From assembly GCA_910587085.1 (NCBI GenBank), contig CAJUMC010000002.1:53467-117466 (forward strand): DNA of 64,000 bases. The letters run 5' to 3'. Numbering within the stretch: position 1 is the stretch's first letter; the number at the start of each line of letters is the position of its first letter. The notes beneath the pieces are model-generated. The model worked only from the letters and a program-made list of their open reading frames with translations. It made no database searches and was not told the DNA's origin. A program made the translations under genes and the position numbers. Below are positions 9,606 through 18,689 of this stretch, one piece after another. The DNA comes from an uncultured Lachnospiraceae bacterium (lineage in GTDB: Bacteria; Bacillota; Clostridia; Lachnospirales; Lachnospiraceae).

Positions 9606-10088
9606 AGCTGCAGATCCTTTCCGTATATTGCTGTTGCTCACCTGTGCCCGGTATGGGAGCGCAGACCCGCTCTTAAAATGTGATATCGCACCGCCGTAAA
9701 AAAGATATGCCGCAGGCGCGGGAAAAGCCCGGGCAGCGCATGGCGGAGAACACGGACGGTTTATACCGCGGGCGTGCGGGAAAAGCTGCCGGTAAAAAGA
9801 AAGCGGCCGGCAGAATGTCTTTTGCGGCAGCAGATTGCCGTACCTTTTCCGGCTGCCTTATTTTGCAGGAGGTTCCCTTTCGGTTCGCAGAATGTAATAT
9901 TAAGTGTATCACACGAAAGGAAGGAAAAAAAGATTGGAAATGTGAAAAAAGTCTAAAAAAATGGAAGCTGCCGGTGAGTGCTGGTCTTTGCTTCCAGAAG
10001 ACGGCCTCTGTTTCCATGCTGGCTGGAAAAAAGAGATACCGTAAAGAGATATCAGATAATCCGCAGCCGGCGGCCGGACATGCCGGAT
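9606..10088. other. Intergenic region between two minus-strand membrane-protein genes
   Basis: About 480 bases without a supportable gene. Open frames exist on both strands but have no ribosome site and odd composition (Arg/Lys-rich on plus). Near 9903-9913 is a small palindrome GTGTATCACAC in an A+T-rich patch that could be part of the promoter for the 9605 gene. The -35/-10 match there is weak. Confidence 0.4.
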
Positions 10089-11555
10089 CTATTGGAAAAT
10101 AAGCTCAGCGGCCTGTTTCAACAGCGAAAGGAGCGAGGCCGGTTCTGTTCCGGCAGCCTCCCTGATTCCGGCGAGAAATGCGTTGAAGTCCAGCCGTTCC
10201 AGGAAGGTGCGCCATTCGGACAGGGGATAGACAAGGGTGCGGCTGTCGGCGAGGAGGCTGTCTGTGGGTAGGGTTTGCGTCAGCCGGAGATTGGCAGTAA
10301 CGGCAGTGATTCCGGATGCCCTCAGAAAAATGCGCAGTTCCGGGAGTCCGTCTCTCTCTGCCAGGATAAGCTGCAGCCCGAGCGGAACAAAGCTGCCCGG
10401 AATGCCCACCGTAATTTTCCCCGTGGGACAGCCCGCGGCAGGATCCCATCCGAGCCGGTCGATTTCAAACGTGAGTTCCTTCCGGGCGGCGGAGGCGTCC
10501 AGCCATGCGGCGGTGATAATGCCGGAACGGGCGCCTGCACGATCTGCGCGGAGCAGGCCGCTCAGGGAAAGCAGCAGGCCGCCGTCATCCGTCAGCTCGT
10601 ATTCATGCCCGAGAATCCGGCCCTCCTGATCTGCGTACGCAGTGATGCAAAGCTGAACAGACCGGCGCCCGGCCAGCTCCTTCAGCAGCCAGACTGCGAA
10701 ACGGTAGCAGGCGGAAACCGAAGCAGGGAGCGCTTCGGACTGCTCTGCTGCCGCAAGCTGCTCCGACGCGATACCGAGTGCCCGGTCGAGAGAGAGCACC
10801 GCGCGCATGCGGGTCGTCGTAACGGTGCCGTCACCGACCGCTGCCGGATAATTTCTTTCCATGGAAACATCTTCCAGCGCTTCCAGAAAGGGCGGAAGAT
10901 AGCGGTAGGGATTGGCGCGCACAGCCTCTGTCACCGATCGGAAAAAGGCTTCCGCCAGATCACATACATGTGAGAGAAGGCGGATCAGAAAAACGTCGGA
11001 GCCGGCAGGGAAGGCGATGGCTGCCGCGGCCAGCTGAGGACAGGCGGCGAGCAGCCGTTGTGTTGCCGGCTCCCGCAGAAGCTCCAGTGATGCGCAGGCA
11101 GCATCGTTCAGGGAGAGAACTGTCTGGAAAAGGCCTGCGCTGTCCGCCCCGGTGCCGAAGCGGAAATCCAGCTCTGCTGAGCGAAGCGGAAAAACAGCGC
11201 CGGTCAGCCCGGAGAGCAGACGGTTCGTTTCAGCCTGCAGGGAAATTCCCCGTATGGAGTATTCCGACAGACGCTCTGAGGCGATATCGGCCGCTGACTG
11301 CCATTCCGCCTCGCGGCTTTTCAGATAATCCCGTTCCAGCAGAGCCAGATAGGCGGCGGGCGGAAGCGCACGGGACAGCAGCGCATTGCGCAGAAAGCGG
11401 TAGTTGGGCAGAATAAAAGCGAAAGTTCCGGCCGATACCGCGAGAAAAAGCAGGAGAAGGGCAAGCCGCTTCCGGCGCCGCCTGCCGCGGACTGCCTCCG
11501 GATTGCAGGCAGAACCCTCTTTGGATAGATCTGATTTTCTGATACTGGCGCTCAT
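10089..11555 (-). CDS. Single-pass membrane protein of unknown function, Ala/Leu-rich
   Basis: Unrecognised 488-residue protein. It has a basic N-terminus (RGRRRRKR, residues 23-30), one membrane helix (about 31-49) and a long extracytoplasmic domain. The first part of that domain is helical and Ala/Leu/Glu-rich (about 60-280). The last part (about 310-450) has a beta-rich pattern (VQLCITAYADQEGRILGHEY, KELTFEIDRLGW, ITAVTANLRLTQ) reminiscent of lipoprotein-like sheet domains. GAAAGGAT lies upstream of the ATG. It is divergent from the methyltransferase gene and upstream of the 8835-9605 membrane protein, with which it shares topology. No catalytic motif is visible. Confidence 0.75.
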   Translation of the reverse strand: MSASIRKSDLSKEGSACNPEAVRGRRRRKRLALLLLFLAVSAGTFAFILPNYRFLRNALLSRALPPAAYLALLERDYLKSREAEWQSAADIASERLSEYSIRGISLQAETNRLLSGLTGAVFPLRSAELDFRFGTGADSAGLFQTVLSLNDAACASLELLREPATQRLLAACPQLAAAAIAFPAGSDVFLIRLLSHVCDLAEAFFRSVTEAVRANPYRYLPPFLEALEDVSMERNYPAAVGDGTVTTTRMRAVLSLDRALGIASEQLAAAEQSEALPASVSACYRFAVWLLKELAGRRSVQLCITAYADQEGRILGHEYELTDDGGLLLSLSGLLRADRAGARSGIITAAWLDASAARKELTFEIDRLGWDPAAGCPTGKITVGIPGSFVPLGLQLILAERDGLPELRIFLRASGITAVTANLRLTQTLPTDSLLADSRTLVYPLSEWRTFLERLDFNAFLAGIREAAGTEPASLLSLLKQAAELIFQ

Positions 11556-11721
11556 AATAAAATATCCTTTCAGGAAAACACTTGAAAGCCGCAGGCGCGG
11601 CGCCTGCCTTCCGCTGCCTATCAGTATAACATACCGGGCCGGTTTTGCGGGAGTTTTTTGCCGACGAATGCATCCGGAACTTTTACGCTGGTGCGGCAGA
11701 GTGCGGAAGCATGATATAACA

Positions 11722-11750
11722 TTGACATAATACAGCAGTTCCCGTAAAAT
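11722..11750 (+). promoter_or_regulatory. Strong sigma-A type promoter for the methyltransferase-hslO run
   Basis: TTGACA (11722-11727) is followed after 17 bases by TAAAAT (11745-11750). The start site should fall near 11757, giving an untranslated leader of about 140 bases that carries the repeated 11-mer described at 11830-11872. Confidence 0.65.
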
Positions 11751-11829
11751 AATCCTGTCAGGAATTTGAAGGGAGCGGCTGTTTTTTCTTTGCGGAGGAG
11801 CAGGAAGGGAAAAGCTGCGGCAGAATGGG

Positions 11830-11872
11830 AGAAACGTTCTTTTTTCGCTGAAAAGAACCGTAGAAACGTTCT
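11830..11872 (+). repeat. Repeated 11-mer AGAAACGTTCT and hairpin in a 5' leader
   Basis: AGAAACGTTCT occurs at 11830-11840 and again at 11862-11872, 32 bases (about three helical turns) apart. Between them GTTCTTTT (11836-11843) and AAAAGAAC (11851-11858) form a perfect 8-bp stem. The element lies downstream of the promoter and about 30-70 bases before the methyltransferase start, so it could be an operator pair or a leader RNA structure. Confidence 0.45.
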
Positions 11873-11899
11873 GCCTCTGCTTCAGAAATTGGAGGAGCT

Positions 11900-12784
11900 A
11901 TGAAAATGGAAGCATACACGGGCTTTGCAGCCGTTTATGATATCTTTATGGACAATGTCCCGTATGATGAATGGTGCAGCTATCTGACTGCGCTTCTGCG
12001 GGAATACGGCGTGGAGAGCGGGCTTGTCTGTGAGCTCGGCTGCGGTACGGGCAGCATAACAAGACGGCTGCGGCAGGCGGGCTATGATATGATCGGTATC
12101 GACCTGTCCGAGGACATGCTCGGAATCGCGCGGGAATACGGGCAGTGCGCCGAAGCGGGAGGCAATGATGCGCCGGAGACGCCGGGGGAGGCTCTGCCGG
12201 GCATTCTGTATCTGAATCAGGACATGCGGGAATTTGAGCTGTACGGCACGGTGGCCGCCGTAGTCAGCCTTTGCGACAGCATGAATTACATTACCTCGGA
12301 GGAGGAGCTTTCGCAGGTATTCCGGCTTGTAAACAATTATCTGGACCCGGGCGGAATTTTTATTTTTGATATGAATACCATCCACAAATACCGCGATGTA
12401 ATCGGGGATACTACCATAGCAGAAAACCGGGAAGAATGTAGCTTTATCTGGGAAAACGAGTACGAGGAACCGACGGGGCTGAACCGGTATGATATCACTG
12501 TTTTCCGGCAGGTTGCATTTGAGGATGAAGAAGAGGGCAGTTCCGGCGCCGGCGGTTTTCCGCCGTTGTATGAACGGATTGCGGAGAGCCACCTTCAGCG
12601 CGCCTATCCGGCGGAAACCATTATTCGCCTGCTCAAAGAAGCGGGGCTGGAATTTGTCGCTGCTTATGAGGCATGTACAAAGCGGCCGGTGACTGAGAAC
12701 ACGGAGCGCGCATATTTTATCGCCAGAGAAAAGCGCCAGGCAGGAAAGCGGTATCTCACGGAGGAGAATGCGGAGGAAGGCTGA
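11900..12784 (+). CDS. Class I SAM-dependent methyltransferase
   Basis: The protein (294 residues) has a Rossmann-type methyltransferase core. Motif I is VCELGCGTGSITRRL (about residues 43-57). An acidic GIDLSEDML follows motif I, then a motif-IV-like VVSLCDSMNYI and the post-motif GGIFIFDMNT. The N-terminal YTGFAAVYDIFMDNVPYDEW is the usual opening of the Methyltransf_25-type proteins of Firmicutes. The substrate is unknown. TTGGAGGAGCT precedes the ATG. It is followed 75 bases later by hslO in the same direction and is probably co-transcribed from the promoter at 11722. Confidence 0.85.
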   Translation: MKMEAYTGFAAVYDIFMDNVPYDEWCSYLTALLREYGVESGLVCELGCGTGSITRRLRQAGYDMIGIDLSEDMLGIAREYGQCAEAGGNDAPETPGEALPGILYLNQDMREFELYGTVAAVVSLCDSMNYITSEEELSQVFRLVNNYLDPGGIFIFDMNTIHKYRDVIGDTTIAENREECSFIWENEYEEPTGLNRYDITVFRQVAFEDEEEGSSGAGGFPPLYERIAESHLQRAYPAETIIRLLKEAGLEFVAAYEACTKRPVTENTERAYFIAREKRQAGKRYLTEENAEEG

Positions 12785-12858
12785 GCTGGGAGGAAGCAGA
12801 GGCGTTCCGGAGTCAGGAACAAAATTCATAACAGGAACGGAAGAAAGGAAATGACCCT

Positions 12859-13737
12859 ATGACAGGAGATTATATTGTCCGTGCGACGGCGGCGGATCAT
12901 CAGATCCGTGCATTTGCGGCGACAACACGGGAATTGACGGAGGCGGCCAGACAGGCGCACAATACGAGTCCGATTGCGACGGCGGCGCTCGGCCGGCTGA
13001 TGACGGCCGGCGTGATGATGGGAAGCATGCTGAAAGGGGAGGGGGATCTTCTGACGCTGAAAATCAGCGGCGACGGACCGATGCGCGGGCTTTTGGTCAC
13101 GGCAAACGCCAGGGCAGAGGTGAAGGGCTATGTCTATGAGCCGGATGTGCTGCTGCCGGCGAGCGCCGCCGGAAAGCTTGATGTGGGCGGCGCAGTCGGG
13201 CGGGGGACGCTCAGCGTAATCCGGGATATGGGCCTGAAAGAGCCGTACATCGGACAGACGCAGCTTGTCTCCGGGGAAATTGCGGAGGATATCACATACT
13301 ATTACGCAGCTTCCGAGCAGGTGCCGTCCTCGGTCGGACTGGGCGTGCTGATGAACCGGGATAATACCGTGCGCCGCGCCGGGGGTTTTCTGATCCAGCT
13401 GATGCCGTTTACGGACGAGGCGGTGATCGGCGAGCTGGAAAAACGGCTTGCCGGCGTGCGTTCCGTTACTGCCATGCTGGATGCAGGCCTGACGCCGGAG
13501 CAGCTTCTCGAGGAACTGCTGGGAACTCTGTCTCTGGAGATCAGCGGCAGAACTCCGGCGGCATTTAGCTGCGACTGCAGCAGAGAGCGCGTCAGTAGAG
13601 CCCTGCTGAGCACCGGAAGAGAAGCGCTGCAGGAGATGCTGGAGGACGGCGGGCCGGTCGAGGCCGGCTGTCAGTTCTGCGGAAAAAAATACAGCTTTTC
13701 GGCGGGGGAGCTGGAGGAAATGCTGAAAAACGCCTGA
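12859..13737 (+). CDS. hslO: Redox-regulated chaperone Hsp33
   Basis: This cytoplasmic holdase is activated when oxidation releases zinc from four cysteines. The C-terminus carries both cysteine pairs in the family order: CDCS (CxC) at about residues 238-241 and CQFC (CxxC) at about 271-274. The N-terminal domain shows the typical HNTSPIATAALGRLMTAGVMMG and LTLKISGDGPMRGLLV. At 292 residues it has the standard length. GAAAGGAAATG lies upstream of the ATG. An oxidation-sensing chaperone fits an anaerobe that meets occasional oxygen. It follows a methyltransferase and precedes a debranching enzyme. Confidence 0.95.
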   Translation: MTGDYIVRATAADHQIRAFAATTRELTEAARQAHNTSPIATAALGRLMTAGVMMGSMLKGEGDLLTLKISGDGPMRGLLVTANARAEVKGYVYEPDVLLPASAAGKLDVGGAVGRGTLSVIRDMGLKEPYIGQTQLVSGEIAEDITYYYAASEQVPSSVGLGVLMNRDNTVRRAGGFLIQLMPFTDEAVIGELEKRLAGVRSVTAMLDAGLTPEQLLEELLGTLSLEISGRTPAAFSCDCSRERVSRALLSTGREALQEMLEDGGPVEAGCQFCGKKYSFSAGELEEMLKNA

Positions 13738-13856
13738 AAAGAGTGCTGTATCAGAAAGAGGACTGCATGAAAAGCATGCGTCACGGAACGGCCGGGATAA
13801 CCGTAAAATCCGGAAATCAGCCCGGAGCGGCGCCGGCGCGGCAGAATGGAGGGAAT

Positions 13857-16172
13857 ATGTCGGAAAAAAGAATTACCTACCGCTTCGGACGGAGCGCATT
13901 TCGAAATTTTGAGCAGGGGACGGCAAAAGAATGGCTGCTCTCGAACGGGCTGGGCGGCTACGCCAACAGTACGGTGTGCGGCAGCAGCAGCCGTACGTTC
14001 AGCGCTTATCTGATTGCATCGCTGCATCCGCCGGTGGATCGAATGCTGGTACTTGCGAAGACGCACGAGGAGCTGAGAATACGAAGAGAACAGGATCCCA
14101 AAGTCGAGGAAAGCGGTTCTGTGCCGCAGGCGGGCCGGTCAAAGGCGTGGGGGGAGGCGTTTCAGCGTGAACAGCGGCTCGCAGAAATGAAAACCGCGGA
14201 AGGCGGACTGCTGCCGGAGGTTTCCGTCGGCGGAACGGATGAGCTCTGCCGGGATTTTGCGGCACAGGAATACCCGGGCTGCGGGCGGGAGGGCTTCCGT
14301 TATCTGGAGAGTTTTACTTTTGATGTTGTTCCGGAATACTGCTATCGGACGGACGGGATCACGGTGCGAAAGAGCATTGCGCTGGAATACGGGAAAAATG
14401 CGGCGGCGCTGCGTTATGAGCTTGCCAACGACAGCGGCCGGCCGGCGAAGCTCTGTGTGGTGCCGCTCTTTAATTACCGGCCGTTCGGCGCAGTCAGCAG
14501 CAGGATGTCGCTACGTTTCGGTACGGAGCTGGATAAGGCTGCGGGCGTGCTCTGTCTGACGCCGGAGAGTGCGCCGGAATATACGATTCGATTTTCCGTA
14601 TCGGACGGAGACTATTATGACCGGAGCAAAAAGCCGACCTCGATGGCAACTCCGGATTATGTCTACGAAGAAAACGAGCTGTACCGCATTGACGTAAGCA
14701 ACGGATTTACGGGGGTTGATTGTCACTATACTCCTTACGAGATACAGATCAGCCTTGCGCCCGGGGAGCGCAGGACGGTCGGGATGCTCTGCGAGCTTGT
14801 ACCGGCAGAAGGACAGGAAGGGCGGCCTGAGCCGGCCGGGCGGGCGGGCTGCCTTGCCCGCGTGAACCGCATATTCGCCGACTGCGCCGCCCGGGCCGAG
14901 GCGCTGCTGAAGCAGGCGGACGTACAGGATGAGTTCGCCGGGCGGCTTGTGCTCTCAGCGGATCATTTTCTGGCCAAGCGGGAATCGACCGGAAAAATGA
15001 CCGTGCTTGCAGGGTTCCCGTGGTTTGCGGACTGGGGCAGGGATACAATGATCGCGTTTTCCGGGCTGACGCTTGCGACCGGGCGGTTCCGGGAGGCAGG
15101 GGAGGTGCTGGAATCCTTTGCTGCATACGTGAGCCGCGGGATGCTGCCGAATGTATTCCCGAACCATGCCGGCGATGATCCGATGTACAATACGATCGAC
15201 GCCCCGCTCTGGTATTTTTATGCCGTATGGGAATATTTAAAATATACAACGGGGCTTTCCTGCTATGCGGGCGGGACAGAAGCAATAAATCCTGAAGGCG
15301 GTGAAAAAGCCGGCAGTAAAGCCTTTGGCGGGCTGCTGCAGGAAGAACGGTTCGTGAAAGAGAAGCTCTACCCGGTACTTGATGAGATTTTCCGAAGCTA
15401 CCGGGACGGCGGCGCGCGTTACGGAATCCATATGGGAGAGGACGGGCTGATTGCCGGCGGCAGCGATCTGGATCAGCTGACCTGGATGGATGTGCGCGTC
15501 GGAAATATCGTTGTGACGCCGCGCCACGGCAGAGCAGTGGAGATCAATGCGCTCTGGTACAATGCCCTGCGCTGCATGGAGGTACTGACGGTCCGGCTGT
15601 TTGACGATGCAGGGCATGCGGCGGAATTTGCCGCGCTGGCGGAGCGTGCGAAGATTTCCTTCGGCAGGCAGTTCTGGAACGAAGCGGCGCAGTGCCTTTA
15701 TGATGTGATTGACGAAGAGGGAAATGCGGATGACAGCATCCGGCCGAATCAGATTTACGCGGTTTCCCTGCCGTTCACCATGCTCTCACAGAAACAGGAG
15801 GAAAAAATTGTAAAAACAGTCTATGAAAAGCTCTATACGCCATACGGGCTGCGCAGCCTTGCGCCGGGTTCGCCGGGCTACCGCGGGGAATATGCCGGAA
15901 GGCTGATCGACCGGGATATGGCATATCACATGGGAACAGCCTGGGGCTATCTTTCCGGAGCATTTCTGACCGCCTGGGCGAAGGTGTTTGACCGGCAGGA
16001 GGCAAAGCGGATGTGCCTTTGCTTTATGGATACCATGGCGGACGGATGTCTCGGAGGAATTGCGGAAATTTTTGACGGGGATTTTGCCTGTGTCAGCCGG
16101 GGCTGCTACACGCAGGCGTGGAGCGTCGGAGAGATACTGCGCGCATGGAGAGAGCTTTCCCGGAAATTATAA
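13857..16172 (+). CDS. Glycogen-debranching-type enzyme (amylo-alpha-1,6-glucosidase family)
   Basis: A 771-residue protein of the GDE family. The N-terminal domain opens with the family hallmark EWLLSNGLGGYANST, which is the GDE_N beta-sandwich. The C-terminal (alpha/alpha)6-barrel has the conserved GFPWFADWGRDTMIAFSGL and later acidic WMDVR and HMGTAWGY motifs. It probably hydrolyses alpha-1,6 branch points of glycogen or related glucans in the cytoplasm. The frame is open from 13743, but ATGGAGGGAAT lies directly before ATG 13857 and the family sequence starts there. Residues of about 80-115 (after VLAKTHEELRI) look like a variable loop. It follows hslO with about 120 bases between. Confidence 0.9.
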   Translation: MSEKRITYRFGRSAFRNFEQGTAKEWLLSNGLGGYANSTVCGSSSRTFSAYLIASLHPPVDRMLVLAKTHEELRIRREQDPKVEESGSVPQAGRSKAWGEAFQREQRLAEMKTAEGGLLPEVSVGGTDELCRDFAAQEYPGCGREGFRYLESFTFDVVPEYCYRTDGITVRKSIALEYGKNAAALRYELANDSGRPAKLCVVPLFNYRPFGAVSSRMSLRFGTELDKAAGVLCLTPESAPEYTIRFSVSDGDYYDRSKKPTSMATPDYVYEENELYRIDVSNGFTGVDCHYTPYEIQISLAPGERRTVGMLCELVPAEGQEGRPEPAGRAGCLARVNRIFADCAARAEALLKQADVQDEFAGRLVLSADHFLAKRESTGKMTVLAGFPWFADWGRDTMIAFSGLTLATGRFREAGEVLESFAAYVSRGMLPNVFPNHAGDDPMYNTIDAPLWYFYAVWEYLKYTTGLSCYAGGTEAINPEGGEKAGSKAFGGLLQEERFVKEKLYPVLDEIFRSYRDGGARYGIHMGEDGLIAGGSDLDQLTWMDVRVGNIVVTPRHGRAVEINALWYNALRCMEVLTVRLFDDAGHAAEFAALAERAKISFGRQFWNEAAQCLYDVIDEEGNADDSIRPNQIYAVSLPFTMLSQKQEEKIVKTVYEKLYTPYGLRSLAPGSPGYRGEYAGRLIDRDMAYHMGTAWGYLSGAFLTAWAKVFDRQEAKRMCLCFMDTMADGCLGGIAEIFDGDFACVSRGCYTQAWSVGEILRAWRELSRKL

Positions 16173-16180
16173 AATTATGC

Positions 16181-16211
16181 TTGACTCTCACGCTGCGTCA
16201 TAGCATACAAT
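16181..16211 (+). promoter_or_regulatory. MerR-type promoter with 19-bp spacer and central dyad
   Basis: TTGACT (16181-16186) and TACAAT (16206-16211) are separated by 19 bases, the stretched spacing typical of promoters activated by MerR-family regulators. The spacer carries the dyad ACGCTGCGT with flanking CTC/TCAT, like known TipA/BltR operators. It immediately precedes the broken MerR-family gene at 16239, so it is almost certainly its own autoregulated promoter. Confidence 0.75.
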
Positions 16212-16238
16212 GGCGTTGCACGGGAGGAGGCTTTCACG

Positions 16239-16982
16239 ATGAGAACGGTAAAGGAAATCAGCGAACTGACCGGTGTGAGCGTGCGCACGCTGCACCATTA
16301 TGATGCGATCGGGTTGCTGTAGCCCACGCAGGTTACAGGGGCCGGTTACCGGCTGTATGACGATACGGCGCTGGAGCGGCTGCAGACAATCCTGATGTTC
16401 CGTGAGCTGCGTTTTCCGCTGCGGCAGATCCGGGAGATCCTGGAGAGTCCCGCATTTGACCGCCGAAAGGCGGTGAAGCAGCAGCTTGAGCTTCTGCTGC
16501 TGCAGAAAAAACGGCTGGAGGAGCTGATCAGCCACGCCCGTGAAATTATTGAGACAGGAGAGGATTCTATGGATTTTTCAATATTTGATCGGTCGGAGTA
16601 CGAGGAGTATGTCAGGGAGGCCAAAAGAAAATGGGGCGATACGCAGGCGTACAGGGAGTTTGAGGAAAAGGCAGGAGGACGGACGCCAAAGGAAGAGTAT
16701 GAGACTGCGGAAGGCCTGATGGCTGTTTTTGCAGAGCTTGGAAAGATCCGGAAGCTTGCACCCGATTCCGCCGAAGCGCAGATGCTGGCGGAACGGCTGA
16801 GGCAATATATCAGCCTGCACTACTACGACTGTACGCCGGAGATTTTTTGCGGACTTGGGCAGATGTATGCGGCGGACGGCCATATAAAGGAGAACATCGA
16901 CAGAGCAGGCGGCGAAGGAACGGCGGAATTTGCCGCGCAGGTGATCCGGCATTATGCGGAAGGCCCGCGTGAGGGCACCTGA
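16239..16982 (+). pseudogene. MerR-family TipA-like regulator interrupted by an in-frame TAG
   Basis: Start codon ATG 16239 has a GGGAGGAGG site. The first 27 codons give a perfect MerR helix-turn-helix (VKEISELTGVSVRTLHHYDA). Codon 28 (16320-16322) is TAG, where relatives usually have a Lys or Ser codon. The frame then continues without a break through PTQVTGAGYRLYDD, the dimerisation coiled coil and a TipAS-type ligand-binding domain, ending at 16982. Total length would be 247 residues. So a single base change in the wing region of the HTH separates two otherwise intact halves. It is either a young nonsense pseudogene, a suppressed amber, or a sequencing error. Restart at ATG 16395 would yield a DNA-binding-deficient fragment. 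Confidence 0.85.
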
Positions 16983-17057
16983 AAGAAGGATTTTTCAAAG
17001 AATAAGAATATATTCGGACAGTGCCCGCAAGGTACTGTTTCCAGGATGAAGCGCACT

Positions 17058-17087
17058 GCGGCCCGGCCTCTTTCGGAGGCGGGCCGC
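17058..17087 (+). terminator. G+C-rich hairpin, possible terminator
   Basis: GCGGCCCGGCCT (17058-17069) can pair with AGGCGGGCCGC (17077-17087) around a short loop, with one bulged base. It lies downstream of the broken regulator and before the deacetylase gene. There is no clear T-run, so it may be a weak or factor-dependent terminator. Confidence 0.4.
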
Positions 17088-17216
17088 AATGCTGTTCTGC
17101 CGGGAGAAGCAGCCGCGGAATGAAAGCGCGCCGCGCCGACATATAATAGCAGTAATATTGCAGCGGCCGGAAGAATGCTTTGGAAGCAATGCTTTGAAAG
17201 CGGACAGGAGGAAGAG

Positions 17217-18215
17217 ATGCTTCACAGGAAAATAAAAATGCTTGGATGGCTGGGAGGGCTGATTTTATTTGCGGCGTTCTCCGGCTTCCGTGGGCAGGCG
17301 GAGGAAGCGCCGCCGGTGGTGTTTGATACCTGCTCGGAATATCTGGTGCTCAGTACGCTGGAAAACGAAATCGCGGTGCTTACCTCGCGGAAGGCAGAGC
17401 GGGAAAATACAGAAACGGCGGGGGGAGCAAAGGAAATAAAGAATGAGAGCACGGCTTCGGCATCGGGGGAGAACAAAGGCAGTGAAAGCGACGAGGAAAT
17501 AAAAAATATGGATGTGTCGAGGCTGCCCGATTATGTTACAAGATACACGGAGCTGTACGCCCCGGAGAAGGAGGACGATTCGCAGCCGCAGGAGCCGTCC
17601 GAGGGCAGAAAGGTGGCTTATCTGAGCTTTGACGATGGTCCGAGCGAGCAGACGGTTATTGTGTTGGATACCCTGAAGGAGGAGGGGATTCACGCGACAT
17701 TTTTCCTGATCGGGGAGGAAATAACCCCGGAGCGCGAGGAGATTGTACGGCGGATTGTGGAGGAGGGGCATACGATCGGCCTGCATACCTACTGTCATGA
17801 TTACACCACGATTTACAGCTCGGTTGACGCGTTCCTTGCGGACTACGAGAAGGTCTGCCGGCGGATCTACGAGGTAGCCGAGGTGCGTCCGTCCATCTAC
17901 CGGTTTCCGGGAGGAAGCAGCAACCGCTACGGAAAGCGGGTGATTGATACGGCGGCTGCGGAGATGGAGCGAAGGGGCTTCTGCTGCTATGACTGGAACG
18001 TCAGCGCGGAGGACTCTGTCGGAAAGCCTACGAGGTATTCCATCCGCACCAATATTTTTAAAGATGTATTTCGCTACGATGAGCCGGTTATCCTGATGCA
18101 CGATTCCGCTACAAACGAGTTGACGGTTTCCATGCTGGCCGATATTATAAAGGAAATCAGAGAGGCGGGCTATGAGTTTGATACGCTGGATCACCGGGAA
18201 AGCTGCCGGTTCTGA
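17217..18215 (+). CDS. Secreted polysaccharide deacetylase (NodB homology, CE4)
   Basis: The 332-residue protein has a signal peptide or anchor (residues 1-25), an Asn/Ser/Glu-rich linker (about 50-120) and a NodB domain. The catalytic motifs are in order: YLSFDDGPS (Asp-Asp), HTYCHDY (zinc His pair, HxxxH spacing), RFPGGSSNRYG, DWNVSAEDS and LMHDS. It would remove acetyl groups from cell-wall GlcNAc or MurNAc, or from surface polysaccharide, outside the membrane. ACAGGAGGAAGAG precedes ATG 17217, so the upstream ATG at 17175 is unlikely. It appears to be a single-gene unit. Confidence 0.92.
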   Translation: MLHRKIKMLGWLGGLILFAAFSGFRGQAEEAPPVVFDTCSEYLVLSTLENEIAVLTSRKAERENTETAGGAKEIKNESTASASGENKGSESDEEIKNMDVSRLPDYVTRYTELYAPEKEDDSQPQEPSEGRKVAYLSFDDGPSEQTVIVLDTLKEEGIHATFFLIGEEITPEREEIVRRIVEEGHTIGLHTYCHDYTTIYSSVDAFLADYEKVCRRIYEVAEVRPSIYRFPGGSSNRYGKRVIDTAAAEMERRGFCCYDWNVSAEDSVGKPTRYSIRTNIFKDVFRYDEPVILMHDSATNELTVSMLADIIKEIREAGYEFDTLDHRESCRF

Positions 18216-18447
18216 CAATTTTCGCGGGATTGCCGGAAGCCTCAGAATTTCTGCGGGATACAGCGGACTATAAGCTGACGGATGCTGCCTTATGTGATAA
18301 AGAGATGCGCTGCAGCAGCCATCCGGGCTTTTGCCGGAGGGGCGGCGCGAACAAAGGCAGACCGCCGTTGCCCGTCCCTGTATTCCGGGTTATGGCAGAT
18401 GAGAACAGCCGGTTTGCAGAGAAAGCATCGGATAGATTCCGGAAAGA

Positions 18448-18476
18448 TTGATTAATGAATTAAAGTATGATATGCT
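18448..18476 (+). promoter_or_regulatory. Upstream sigma-A type promoter match
   Basis: TTGATT (18448-18453), 17-base spacer, TATGCT (18471-18476), within an A+T-rich patch. It points toward argF but lies 460 bases upstream. It may be a second argF promoter or serve an unrecognised short transcript. Confidence 0.4.
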
Positions 18477-18689
18477 GAATTTATTCAGAAAAACGGAGCC
18501 GGAATCATGGAATGATGGATAAATCGGCCGATGTTTCCAAAATTTTCCGTTTGGCTGGTAAAAAAGCAGAATCCGTGCCGGCTCAGTTCCCGCAGCGAAC
18601 TTCAGGGCTGATGCGTTGGATTGCCGGGAAAGCCGCCGGCTCTTGGAATGTCGGCTTGGGCGGAGCTGGAACGCAGATGGAGAATCTGC

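Noticed and set aside
9680..10102. Plus-strand open frame between the two minus-strand membrane-protein genes
   Set aside because: Arg/Lys/Gly-rich composition unlike a protein, no ribosome site, and it runs into the 3' end of the gene on the other strand.
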